Source of the DNA: Caldilineaceae bacterium
GTDB taxonomy: Bacteria; Chloroflexota; Anaerolineae; Caldilineales; Caldilineaceae
Direction: 5' to 3'
DNA: 64,000 nucleotides
NCBI GenBank assembly: GCA_026708085.1
Contig: JAPOVP010000043.1
Coordinates: 34,861 to 98,860, forward strand
Shown here: in pieces, positions 36,330 to 44,495 of the stretch
How positions within the stretch are numbered: the first letter of the stretch is position 1
Layout of the letters: the number at the start of each line of letters is the position of its first letter
The notes under the pieces: model-generated
What the model was told of the DNA's origin: nothing
The model's input: only the letters and a program-made list of their open reading frames with translations
Database searches by the model: none
Translations under genes and position numbers: made by a program

Positions 36330-36535
36330 CAAAGTTGACGCGTAGCCGTCTCGTATTGCCGATAGTTCGGTCTGCCGGGTCCATCCGACCATAGGACGGC
36401 GCTCGGCTTGGGCATTCGGGTCAGCAGGTTGCCAGATCCCACGTAGCAGAATCTTCATTTTCGGACCAAAGGGCTTTCTGAAACGCGCCTCCATGAACAG
36501 ATGCTGGCCCTGCCAGCTTACCCGGGGAGAGAAAC
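36330..36535 (+). other. Long untranslated leader, function unknown
   Basis: About 205 bases between the predicted start of transcription and the methyltransferase gene. It has several short GC-rich inverted pieces, for example GGGCATTCGGGTCAGC and GGTTGCC around 36408-36432. No SAM, SAH, cobalamin or T-box consensus element was recognised. GGGGAGA lies before the ATG. The preceding stretch 36039-36294 holds no gene I can support. Confidence 0.35.
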
Positions 36536-37450
36536 ATGAATAGGGATGATATTCGGTCTCGATTGGCGGAGGGAGAACGGCTACTCTTGGACGGCGCTAC
36601 CGGATCGGAGCTACAGCGCCGCGGCGTCAATGTCTCTAAAGGCGTGACCGCTGATGGGGGGCTCGGTCCATGGTCGGCGACGGCTATGGGGGATGCGCCG
36701 GAGCTGGTGCGCGAGGTCCATGAAGACTACCTGCGCGAGGGCGCGGATATCATCACGACCAACAGCTTCTGGACCAATCGCGAGCGGCTGGACATGGTGG
36801 GGCTGGCCGAAAAGATGGAGGAGTACACGCACCTGGCTGCGAAGATCGCGTGCGAGGCACGCGACGGGCTCAATCCACAGGCATATGTGGCCGGCAGCAT
36901 GGCTCCTCCGGGCTGGGGGGACCTAGCGAAGGAGTTCAACGACCAGTCGGCGGTGCTGGCGGCAGGGGGCGTGGACATCATTCTGCTTGAGTATGTAGGA
37001 TCGGTGGCCGACTGTGTTGAGGCGGTCCGAGCGGTCTCAGGGACCGGTCTACCCATTTTTCTGGGTCTCAAGCATGTAACACTGGAGGGGACCAACTCTG
37101 AAGGTGAATCCTTTGAGCAGCTGGCAGACGGCCTGGAAGGATATGGCGTCGATGCGGTCCTGCCTATGTGCAGCCGGCCGGAGGCGATTTCGGCCTCGTT
37201 GCCCAAGCTGCGCGCGGCTGTTGACGGACCTGTCGGGGCGTATGCCAACATTGGCTACAATCAGGCGTCGGGACGACCGGATTTCCCCAAGCGGCAGTGG
37301 CACGTGATCGAGACCGACGACTATCCCCCAGACCGATATGCCGAGTTTGCGCGTGACTGGCTCGAGATGGGCGCCCAGATCATCGGCGGCTGTTGCGCAA
37401 CGGGGCCGGAGCATATTGCGGCGATACGACCGGTCGTGAAGGGGGGCTGA
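36536..37450 (+). CDS. Homocysteine S-methyltransferase family protein
   Basis: 304 residues of the zinc-dependent betaine/S-methylmethionine:homocysteine methyltransferase family. The opening LLLDGATGSELQRRGV and GADIITTNSFWTNRERL are typical. Zinc ligands are the cysteine in LPMCSRPE and the Cys pair in IIGGCCATGPEHI. The methyl donor cannot be told; betaine, dimethylsulfoniopropionate or S-methylmethionine are family options. No B12 or folate domains are attached. It has its own promoter and a long leader. The next gene begins 30 bases downstream. Confidence 0.88.
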   Translation: MNRDDIRSRLAEGERLLLDGATGSELQRRGVNVSKGVTADGGLGPWSATAMGDAPELVREVHEDYLREGADIITTNSFWTNRERLDMVGLAEKMEEYTHLAAKIACEARDGLNPQAYVAGSMAPPGWGDLAKEFNDQSAVLAAGGVDIILLEYVGSVADCVEAVRAVSGTGLPIFLGLKHVTLEGTNSEGESFEQLADGLEGYGVDAVLPMCSRPEAISASLPKLRAAVDGPVGAYANIGYNQASGRPDFPKRQWHVIETDDYPPDRYAEFARDWLEMGAQIIGGCCATGPEHIAAIRPVVKGG

Positions 37451-37479
37451 GGTGGTGGAGGTTTGAAAGACTCTCTCCC

Positions 37480-38103
37480 ATGAATGCCAAGTCAAGGGAG
37501 TTTGACGCTGAAAGATTTGCGCTCAGGCTTCGTCGTCTCTGGATAGGAACACTGTATATAGGCATATTTGCCATTTACCTGCTCTTTCTTGGACTTCTGG
37601 TGGTCTATTGTGGCTGGCGACCGGCCTTACTTTCTTTGTTCCTGGTTGGACTGATCCAGTTATTTCGATATGTAGCATTCGACGTGGACCGGATAGGCTG
37701 GCAGTTAAGCCAGCAGAACATTGAGGGAGAGAAAGAAGAGATTGTTCAACGTCGAAAAAAACTACAGTTCTTGTTACAGACTCTGATCTTGCTGCTCAAC
37801 CTGGCAGTTGTGTTGCAGGTGTATTTGGTCGCGAGCTGGCAGCAGGTCATTGCGCTCCTGATCGGACTGACTGTGGTGGAGATGATGTTCAGGGTGATTC
37901 GAAATACGAGTCGTCAGATCAGTTATGGAAGCCCACTTTATGGAATCAAACATTCCGGTTCCATGACTGCGGTCTCGGAAACTTCAAGGTTGGAAGAGAA
38001 GCTGGCGGAGCTCAAGCAGATGGTTGAAAGAGAGGAGATATCGCAGAAGGCGTATGAGAAGGTAAGGGATCGGGAGTTGATAAGGAGGGTTATGGATGAA
38101 TAG
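37480..38103 (+). CDS. Four-helix membrane protein of unknown function
   Basis: 207 residues from the ATG at 37480. Hydrophobic helices lie at about 22-44, 48-64, 98-117 and 121-140, with a charged 30-residue loop between the second and third. The soluble C-terminal tail (about 165-207) is an amphipathic helix pair, SRLEEKLAELKQMVEREEIS, similar in style to SHOCT domains, which often end membrane proteins. The frame is open upstream to 37393 but those residues overlap the previous gene. No known family was recognised. Codon use is less GC-rich than in the gene before it. Confidence 0.55.
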   Translation: MNAKSREFDAERFALRLRRLWIGTLYIGIFAIYLLFLGLLVVYCGWRPALLSLFLVGLIQLFRYVAFDVDRIGWQLSQQNIEGEKEEIVQRRKKLQFLLQTLILLLNLAVVLQVYLVASWQQVIALLIGLTVVEMMFRVIRNTSRQISYGSPLYGIKHSGSMTAVSETSRLEEKLAELKQMVEREEISQKAYEKVRDRELIRRVMDE

Positions 38104-38444
38104 AGCGATCCTTTCTTCTTTCCCATCCTTTCGTACACTTTGCTCATCCCTAACATCTGGGATGCGGCCCTCTCACTTGGGTGTGCAGTCCGAAAGGGGT
38201 TGAGTTCTCACATAACTCTGAAGGGTCAGGGCGGGCTGAGCAAACTATCGGTCCAGGTAAGGTCTGCTCCTTTCATTTGGTGCCTAAATGAAAGACTCAG
38301 ATTCTCTATGAGATAACTTTGAAACTGGGCCTTCTCTTTGGCGGAACTCCAGCCCAAAGTTCAACTCATGGCAACAACCAACAGTCTCATCTTGGGATTC
38401 TCTTTTGCGGGTCCATAGTGCTTCCATGACAAGGAGGAACAGTG
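38104..38444 (+). other. Structured intergenic region before the ABC import locus
   Basis: 340 bases without a gene. A perfect 9-base stem, CTTTCATTT facing AAATGAAAG, lies at 38270-38294. A second nested inverted repeat, AACTTTG facing CAAAGTT with inner GGGC/GCCC, lies further on before the ribosome site AAGGAGGA at 38431. They may belong to a leader controlling the binding-protein genes. No clear promoter pair was found. Confidence 0.45.
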
Positions 38445-40145
38445 ATGAACAAGTGTATGAGGTTTGCCAGTCTGCTCGTTATTCTGTCGTTTCTGCTCAC
38501 CGCGTGCGCCCCCGCAGCAGTTCCCGCTGAAGCCCCACAAGAGGCGGCAGCCTCCGAGGCGGACTCTTCAAGACCGTCGGATATGGCCGCGACCCAGGAG
38601 CTGACCGTGGGCAGGGTCTTCTATTTTGCGGGCCACATCAATGAGGCTGCCTGGTATGACGGTACCAATGTCATGGGCGGTGGCCTTCTGGAGCGCCATC
38701 CTGACGGCAGTATCCGCCCATGGGCTGCCGACTCGTGGGATGTCAGCGACGATGGCACCATCTATACTTTCAGCCTGAATCCCGATTTGACGTGGTGTAC
38801 GGGTGAGCAGATAACGGCCCAGGATGTCAAGTGGGGCTGGGAGTGGCTCAATATCCGGTTCAAGTGGGCCAAGGATTACGCCTGGTACATGGTGGAAGGA
38901 ATTGACGAATTCCTAGAGGCAACCGCGGACGTGGCCACCTATGATTTCGACAGTTGGGGCGACGCCACAATCAGCGGCCTGGTTGCCCTGGATGACCATA
39001 CGCTTCAGGTCAATCTGAAGGGCGTGACTCCAGCATTCATTGACGTCACGTCTTCGGGCATTCTGGGTACATGGGGGCTTCTGGACCCGGCGCAGATCAG
39101 ACTTGGTACGGACGAAGCACCGTGGCATGAACATCCCGACTATTGCGGCGGCTTCGGTCCCTTCATGGTGGAAACCTACGATCCAGAAGAGGATGTGAGC
39201 GTGCTGGTACCCAACCCCCATTACGTACTGGGACCCCAGCCCCTGCTGGACAAAATCACGCTAAAGTCGATACAGGACAGGCAGACGCAGCTGGTGCTCT
39301 ACGAAAGCGGCGAGCTGGACATCGCAATGCCGTCGACCGCTGATTTCGCCCAGTTTACCAGCGACCCGAACCACCCATTGAGTGAGCATGTGCAGGGCTT
39401 CGGTCTGGCCGGGTTGCAGTGGCTTGAATTCGATGTCTCGGCGGAACCGACAAACGATCCCAAGATCCGCGAAGCCATCTATTACTCGATCGATCTGGAC
39501 CTGATCCATGAGACGGTCTATCGTAACCTGCGGCGGCGGGCAACGGGCATCATCCCCTCCGGGCCGTTCTACCGCGAGGACCGGCCGGCGTACTGGCAGG
39601 CGGACCCGGAGCGGGCCAAGCAGGCGGTGGCTGACTCCACTTATGGCAGCGCCGAAAACGTGCCGCCTATACTGTACTGGTCCCGCTATCCAGATCCTGA
39701 GTGGCCACAGCTGGCCCAGGCGGTGCAGCAGATGGTGAAGGATGCGACGGGCCTGGAGATCCAGATTACAGTTGCCTCCAGTATGGAGGCCTCTGAGAGG
39801 GTGAAGTACCAGATCTGGGAGGACAGCTACGGAACCTTCTCCCTGGACGCCCAGGCCTGGGGGTCATACAACTTCGCCAGCGACTCTTTCATCGCCACGC
39901 GCCATACGCATTGGGGGGACGAGCATACCGATTCGCTGCTGGCGGAAATCGAGTCTAATCCCAATGAGGCAGACCGCATTGCGGCGTGGACGGAGTTCGA
40001 GGATATCGTCTTTGGCGAGTACTGGATGATCCCGCTTTACTGGCCGACCGGCAGATTCCTGGTGAACCCGAACGTGCAGGGGCTGGCTTTCGATCCCACA
40101 TTCCGTTGGATCAATGCCGAATACATGTACATTGCCGAGGAGTAA
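38445..40145 (+). CDS. ABC transporter substrate-binding lipoprotein, family 5 (copy 1)
   Basis: 566 residues. The signal peptide ends in a lipobox, LLTAC with Cys21, followed by an Ala/Pro/Glu-rich linker. The mature part is a DppA/OppA-type binding protein: LLERHPDGSIRPWAADSW, DGTIYTFSLNPDLTWCTGE, ITAQDVKWGW, DPKIREAIYYSIDLDLI and EYWMIPLYWP. AAGGAGGA is 6 bases before the ATG; a GTG one codon earlier is less well placed. Family members bind peptides but also oligosaccharides and opines. Given the sialidase-like genes alongside, a glycan-derived ligand is more likely than a peptide. The gene is nearly duplicated at 41525. Confidence 0.92.
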   Translation: MNKCMRFASLLVILSFLLTACAPAAVPAEAPQEAAASEADSSRPSDMAATQELTVGRVFYFAGHINEAAWYDGTNVMGGGLLERHPDGSIRPWAADSWDVSDDGTIYTFSLNPDLTWCTGEQITAQDVKWGWEWLNIRFKWAKDYAWYMVEGIDEFLEATADVATYDFDSWGDATISGLVALDDHTLQVNLKGVTPAFIDVTSSGILGTWGLLDPAQIRLGTDEAPWHEHPDYCGGFGPFMVETYDPEEDVSVLVPNPHYVLGPQPLLDKITLKSIQDRQTQLVLYESGELDIAMPSTADFAQFTSDPNHPLSEHVQGFGLAGLQWLEFDVSAEPTNDPKIREAIYYSIDLDLIHETVYRNLRRRATGIIPSGPFYREDRPAYWQADPERAKQAVADSTYGSAENVPPILYWSRYPDPEWPQLAQAVQQMVKDATGLEIQITVASSMEASERVKYQIWEDSYGTFSLDAQAWGSYNFASDSFIATRHTHWGDEHTDSLLAEIESNPNEADRIAAWTEFEDIVFGEYWMIPLYWPTGRFLVNPNVQGLAFDPTFRWINAEYMYIAEE

Positions 40146-40159
40146 CAGGCGTATAGGGT

Positions 40160-40253
40160 AGAGAGAGGCCTGAAGTGGGCTCAGGATGGAAGCCTGCGCC
40201 TGCCCGATGCAGAAGGTCCTGGCTTCGAACGGGATTCACTTCAGCCTCTCTCT
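40160..40253 (+). promoter_or_regulatory. Strong stem-loop after binding-protein gene 1
   Basis: Bases 40160-40177 pair with 40237-40253 over 17 base pairs with one bulge, then CCCTTTTT follows. It lies 15 bases after the stop and 60 bases before the sialidase-like start. It could be a partial terminator or a 3' stabiliser that keeps binding-protein mRNA more abundant than the downstream message. Confidence 0.6.
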
Positions 40254-40315
40254 CCCTTTTTCCGTGGCAAAGGAAGGTGTAAGTAAAGAAGAGCGAGAGT
40301 TGGGGAGAAACAGCA

Positions 40316-41383
40316 TTGCAGACTCATCCAACACCAGAGGCCTCGGGCACACTTTTCGAAGACATTCATGTGGCGAAGATGCCCAAACACAAGTACGGGT
40401 ACCGCGGCAATGTGGGCGATATCACCCTGCTCAGGGATGGACGGCTGTTGATATGTTACACTGAATCCGGTGACATCCTTGGAGACAATGTAGGCGCCGG
40501 GGATATCGTGAAGCGGTACTCCGGAGACCAGGGTAGGACGTGGAGTGAGCCGGAAAAGCTGATTGCGCGCGCGAAGCCATTTCGTGAGGATGAGGGGTAC
40601 TGGCACCCCAGTCTGCTGCGTTTGCAGAACGGCCAACTGCTTCTTTCCTACATCTACTTTTACTTTTCCGAATCTTTTCCGCGCTTCGCCCACACGTACT
40701 ACCGCCGTTCGACCGACGACGGCGAATCCTGGGGCGATCAACTGATCGCCACGCCCCACGCCGGCACAAATCACGTCTTCAACGATAAGCTCATCCAACT
40801 GCCCTCCGGTCGTATCCTCGCCCCTTGCGAGAAGGAGCTCGGGGAAGAGGACGACGACCACAGCGGCTATATCAGCTACGTTTTCTACTCCGACGACGAC
40901 GGCTATTCCTGGCACCGTTCTGACAATGTTATCGATATCCTGCCGGTGGAGGCGCAGGAGCCGCACGTGGTCCCACTGGAGGACGGTCGCCTGTTGATGC
41001 TTTGCCGGACACACAGCGGTTACATCGTCCGATCCTATTCCGAAGACGAGGGTGTCACATGGTCGCCGGCTGAGCATGTGCGCAGCTTGAAACTCTCGAT
41101 CGTTGGGTCGGCGCTCAACGTGAAACGTATTCCGTCTACCGGCGACCTGCTTCTGCTGCGCTCGACCGACACCAAGAACAGACTGCGCACACCTTTTGTC
41201 TCAGCAATCTCTACGGATGAAGGCCGCTCCTGGATCCATGAAAGGCCGATCGGTTCCGATCCGGATGAAGACTACGGCTATCCGAGTCTGACCTTTGTGA
41301 ACGATATGGCGCTGGTCAGCTATCACAAACGCGACGGCATCTACGTGGCGGGAATCGGCATCGACTGGTTTTACGGCAAATAG
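40316..41383 (+). CDS. Sialidase/neuraminidase-like BNR-repeat protein (copy 1), TTG start
   Basis: 355 residues. A beta-propeller of the sialidase superfamily with at least four Asp-boxes: STDDGESWGD, SDDDGYSWHR, SEDEGVTWSP and STDEGRSWIH. Conserved blocks include EGYWHPSLLRLQNGQLLLSY and EAQEPHVVPLEDGRLL. The usual FRIP motif and a full arginine triad are not obvious, so sialic acid specificity is uncertain. No signal peptide is present, so it should act in the cytoplasm on imported material. The TTG start has GGGGAG upstream and gives exactly the same N-terminal register as the ATG-started copy 2. It follows binding protein 1 by 170 bases. Confidence 0.8.
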   Translation: MQTHPTPEASGTLFEDIHVAKMPKHKYGYRGNVGDITLLRDGRLLICYTESGDILGDNVGAGDIVKRYSGDQGRTWSEPEKLIARAKPFREDEGYWHPSLLRLQNGQLLLSYIYFYFSESFPRFAHTYYRRSTDDGESWGDQLIATPHAGTNHVFNDKLIQLPSGRILAPCEKELGEEDDDHSGYISYVFYSDDDGYSWHRSDNVIDILPVEAQEPHVVPLEDGRLLMLCRTHSGYIVRSYSEDEGVTWSPAEHVRSLKLSIVGSALNVKRIPSTGDLLLLRSTDTKNRLRTPFVSAISTDEGRSWIHERPIGSDPDEDYGYPSLTFVNDMALVSYHKRDGIYVAGIGIDWFYGK

Positions 41384-41524
41384 AATCCGTCTGCTGGACG
41401 GTTGCGATGGATGGCAGGAGAGGGGAGGTGGTAAGCCTGCAAATCAATATCGACAGCCTATAAGTTCATCCTGGGAGCAGCTATGTCCAGGTCCCTACCG
41501 CTTCTGTGGTAAGGAGGAGTTCTG

Positions 41525-43219
41525 ATGGAAAAGTATCTGAGGTTCGCCAGTCTGCTCGTGATTATGTCGTTTCTGCTCACCGCGTGCGCCCCCGCAGCAG
41601 TTCCCGCCGAAGCCCCGCAAGAGGCAGACTCCACCGACTCTGGGAGACCGGCCGATATGGCCGCCAACCAGGAACTGACAATGGGCAGGGTCTTCTATTT
41701 CTCGGGCCATTTCACTGAGGGCTCTTGGTATGATGGCGGTTTAGTCATGGGCGGCGGCCTTCTGGAGCGACATTCCGACGGCAGCATTCGCCCATGGGCT
41801 GCCGACTCATGGGAAGTCAACGAAGAAGGCACAGTCTATACTTTCAGTCTGAATCCCGATTTGAAGTGGTGTACGGGTGAGCCGATTACGGCCCAGGATG
41901 TCAAGTGGGGCTGGGAGTGGCTCAATATCCAGTTCAAGTGGGCTAAGGATTACGCCTGGTACATGGTGGACGGCATAGAGCAGTTCCTCGAAGCAACGGC
42001 GGATGTGGGCCCATGGGACTTCGACCAATGGGGCGAAGCCGAAATCAGCGGGCTGGTCGCCCTTGACGACCACACGCTGCAGGTCAAACTGAAGGGCGTG
42101 ACGCCAGCTTTCATTGACGTGGCATCCTCGGGCAACCTGGGCGCCTGGGGGCTTCTCGACCCGGCACAGATCAGACTCGGTACGGGGGAAGTGCCTTGGC
42201 ATGAACATCCCGACTTTTGTGGCGGCTTTGGTCCCTTCAAGGTGGAATCCTTCGATCCGGAAGAGGACGTGAGCGTGCTGGTGCCCAACCCCCACTACAC
42301 GCTGGGACCCCAGGCCCTTCTGCAGAAGATGACGTTCAAGGGCATACAGGACCGGCAGACCCAGTTGGTGCTCTACGAAAGTGGCGAGTTGGACATCGCC
42401 ATGCCTTCGACCGCAGATTTCGCCCAGTTTATGAACGATTCCAACCATCCCCTGAATGACCATGTGCAGACCTTCGGCATTGCCGGCTTGCAGTGGCTCG
42501 AATTTGACCTCGCGGCGGAACCGACCAACGATCCCAAGATCCGCGAAGCCATCTTTTACTCAATCGATCTGGATCTGATCCATGAGACGGTCTATCGCAA
42601 TCTGCAACGGCGGGCGACCGGCATCATCCCCTCCGGGCCTTTCCACCGCGAAGACCGGCCCGGGTATTGGCAACCGGACCCGGAACGGGCCAGGCAGGCG
42701 GTCGCCGATTCCTCTTACGGCAGCGCCGAAAACGTGCCTCCAATCCTCTACTGGTCCCGCTATCCGGACCCCGAATGGGCACAGGTAGCCCAGGCGGTCC
42801 AGCAGATGGTGGCCGATGCGACCGGCATCGAGATCCAGATCACCGTCGCTTCCAGTATGGAGCCGTCGGAAAGAGTGAAATTCCAGATCTGGGAGGATGG
42901 CTATGAAACCTTTTCCATGGATGCCCAGGCCTGGGGTTCTTACAACTTCGCCAGCGATTCTTTCATATCCACGCGTCATGCGCATTGGGGTGATGAACGT
43001 ACCGACGCGCTGTTGGCGGAAATAGAATCGAATCCCGATAAGGCCGCGCGCATTCAGGCCTGGTCGGAGTTTGTGGATGTCGTCTGGAGCGAGTACTGGA
43101 TGATCCCACTTTACTGGCCGGAAGGCAGGTTCCTGGTGAGGCCGAACGTAAAGGGCGTTGTCTTCGATCCCACTTTCCGTTGGATCAATTCCGAATACAT
43201 ATACATCGCCGAGGAGTGA
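41525..43219 (+). CDS. ABC transporter substrate-binding lipoprotein, family 5 (copy 2)
   Basis: 564 residues, alignable with copy 1 over the full length with one short deletion in the linker after the lipobox. The lipid-attachment cysteine is again Cys21. The DNA coding the signal peptide and linker is almost unchanged between copies, while the body has drifted more, and substitutions fall across both lobes. AAGGAGGAG lies 6 bases before the ATG. Retention of two full binding proteins for one permease pair suggests related but different ligands. It is followed by its own sialidase-like partner. Confidence 0.92.
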   Translation: MEKYLRFASLLVIMSFLLTACAPAAVPAEAPQEADSTDSGRPADMAANQELTMGRVFYFSGHFTEGSWYDGGLVMGGGLLERHSDGSIRPWAADSWEVNEEGTVYTFSLNPDLKWCTGEPITAQDVKWGWEWLNIQFKWAKDYAWYMVDGIEQFLEATADVGPWDFDQWGEAEISGLVALDDHTLQVKLKGVTPAFIDVASSGNLGAWGLLDPAQIRLGTGEVPWHEHPDFCGGFGPFKVESFDPEEDVSVLVPNPHYTLGPQALLQKMTFKGIQDRQTQLVLYESGELDIAMPSTADFAQFMNDSNHPLNDHVQTFGIAGLQWLEFDLAAEPTNDPKIREAIFYSIDLDLIHETVYRNLQRRATGIIPSGPFHREDRPGYWQPDPERARQAVADSSYGSAENVPPILYWSRYPDPEWAQVAQAVQQMVADATGIEIQITVASSMEPSERVKFQIWEDGYETFSMDAQAWGSYNFASDSFISTRHAHWGDERTDALLAEIESNPDKAARIQAWSEFVDVVWSEYWMIPLYWPEGRFLVRPNVKGVVFDPTFRWINSEYIYIAEE

Positions 43220-43227
43220 CGACTGCA

Positions 43228-43268
43228 CGGCGGCGGTGGAGAGATCTGGCCTTTCTCCACCGCCGCCG
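43228..43268 (+). promoter_or_regulatory. Strong stem-loop after binding-protein gene 2
   Basis: Bases 43228-43242 pair perfectly with 43254-43268 (15 GC-rich base pairs, 11-base loop). It starts 9 bases after the stop. There is no T-run, so it is more likely an mRNA-stabilising or processing hairpin than a terminator. Its place matches the hairpin after copy 1, although the sequence differs. Confidence 0.65.
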
Positions 43269-43305
43269 CGGCAATGGACAAGGAAAAACAAGGGCGGGGT
43301 TACCA

Positions 43306-44367
43306 ATGCAATCCATTCGATCAGCAGATACCTCAGACGCTCTCTTCGAAGACGTCCATGTTGTGAAGTTGCCGAGGCGGAGGTTTGGCTACCGCGGGAA
43401 TGTGGGCGATATCGTACAACTCAATGATGGACGTCTGTTGCTCTCATACACATGCAACGATGACAGCCCTGGAGATAGCATCGACGTTGGTGACATCATG
43501 GGACGGGTCTCGAATGAGGGGGGCAAGACCTGGGGTGAGCCGTTCCTACTCATTTCGCGGCCAAAGCCGTATCGCAAGGATGAGGGATACTGGCATCCCA
43601 GTTTTCTGAGGCTGGCGAACGGGCAGCTGCTCATGTCCTACATATACTTTGCCGGGTCTCTGCCGCGTTACGCGCACTCCTACTACCGCCGCTCGACCGA
43701 CGACGGCGCGACATGGGGCGATCAGCTGATCGTTACGCCCCATGCCGGCACAAATCATGTTTTCAACGACAAGCTCATTCAACTGCCCTCCGGCCGGATT
43801 CTCGCTTCTTGCGAGAGGGAGATCAAGGAAGAGGGCGGCGACCACCGCGGCTACGTCAGCCTGGTTTTCTACTCCGACGACGACGGCTATTCCTGGTGGC
43901 AATCGGATAACGTGGTCGATACGCTTCCGGTGGAGGCGCAGGAGCCGCACGTGGTCCAGTTGAAAGACGGCCGCCTGATGATGCTGTGCCGGACGTACAG
44001 CGAATACATTGTCCGGTCCTATTCCGAAGACGAAGGGGCCACCTGGTCGACAGGCGAGCATGTGCGCAGTTTGAAGCTCTCAAGCAACTCGTCGGCACTC
44101 AACGTCAAGCGTATCCCGTCTACGGGCGACCTGCTGTTGCTGCGCTCGACGGAAACGAAGAACAGACTGCGGACGCCATTCGTCTCGGTGGTCTCTACGG
44201 ATGAGGGCGACACGTGGATCCACGAACGCGAGATCGGTTCTGATCCTGAGGACGACTACGGCTATCCGAGTCTGACATTTGTGAACGATATGGCGCTGGT
44301 CAGCTATCATAAACGCGATGGCATCTGCGTGGCGCGAATCGGAATCGACTGGTTTTACGGCAAGTAG
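43306..44367 (+). CDS. Sialidase/neuraminidase-like BNR-repeat protein (copy 2)
   Basis: 353 residues from the ATG at 43306. It aligns with copy 1 from the first residue (MQ...ALFEDVHVVKLP, GYRGNVGDI). The same Asp-boxes are present: STDDGATWGD, SDDDGYSWWQ, SEDEGATWST and STDEGDTWIH. The C-terminal third (RIPSTGDLLLLRST to the end) is most conserved. It too lacks a signal peptide. An open frame extends 42 codons upstream, but that would overlap the binding-protein stop and hairpin. It is followed by the permease genes after 128 bases. Confidence 0.82.
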   Translation: MQSIRSADTSDALFEDVHVVKLPRRRFGYRGNVGDIVQLNDGRLLLSYTCNDDSPGDSIDVGDIMGRVSNEGGKTWGEPFLLISRPKPYRKDEGYWHPSFLRLANGQLLMSYIYFAGSLPRYAHSYYRRSTDDGATWGDQLIVTPHAGTNHVFNDKLIQLPSGRILASCEREIKEEGGDHRGYVSLVFYSDDDGYSWWQSDNVVDTLPVEAQEPHVVQLKDGRLMMLCRTYSEYIVRSYSEDEGATWSTGEHVRSLKLSSNSSALNVKRIPSTGDLLLLRSTETKNRLRTPFVSVVSTDEGDTWIHEREIGSDPEDDYGYPSLTFVNDMALVSYHKRDGICVARIGIDWFYGK

Positions 44368-44495
44368 GACTGTTGGGAGGTTGAAATCAAGGATTCAGGC
44401 CGCACATCCCTTAATGGATACCGTAAGGACGGAAACGCCACGGGTTGTCGCCGGGCCTGGAGGTCGATGCTGCAAGACAGCGGCGGTGAACCAGA

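Noticed and set aside
36099..36494. 131-codon minus-strand frame between the glycosidase and the methyltransferase
   Set aside because: No motif, no ribosome site and it covers the good plus-strand promoter; treated as non-coding.
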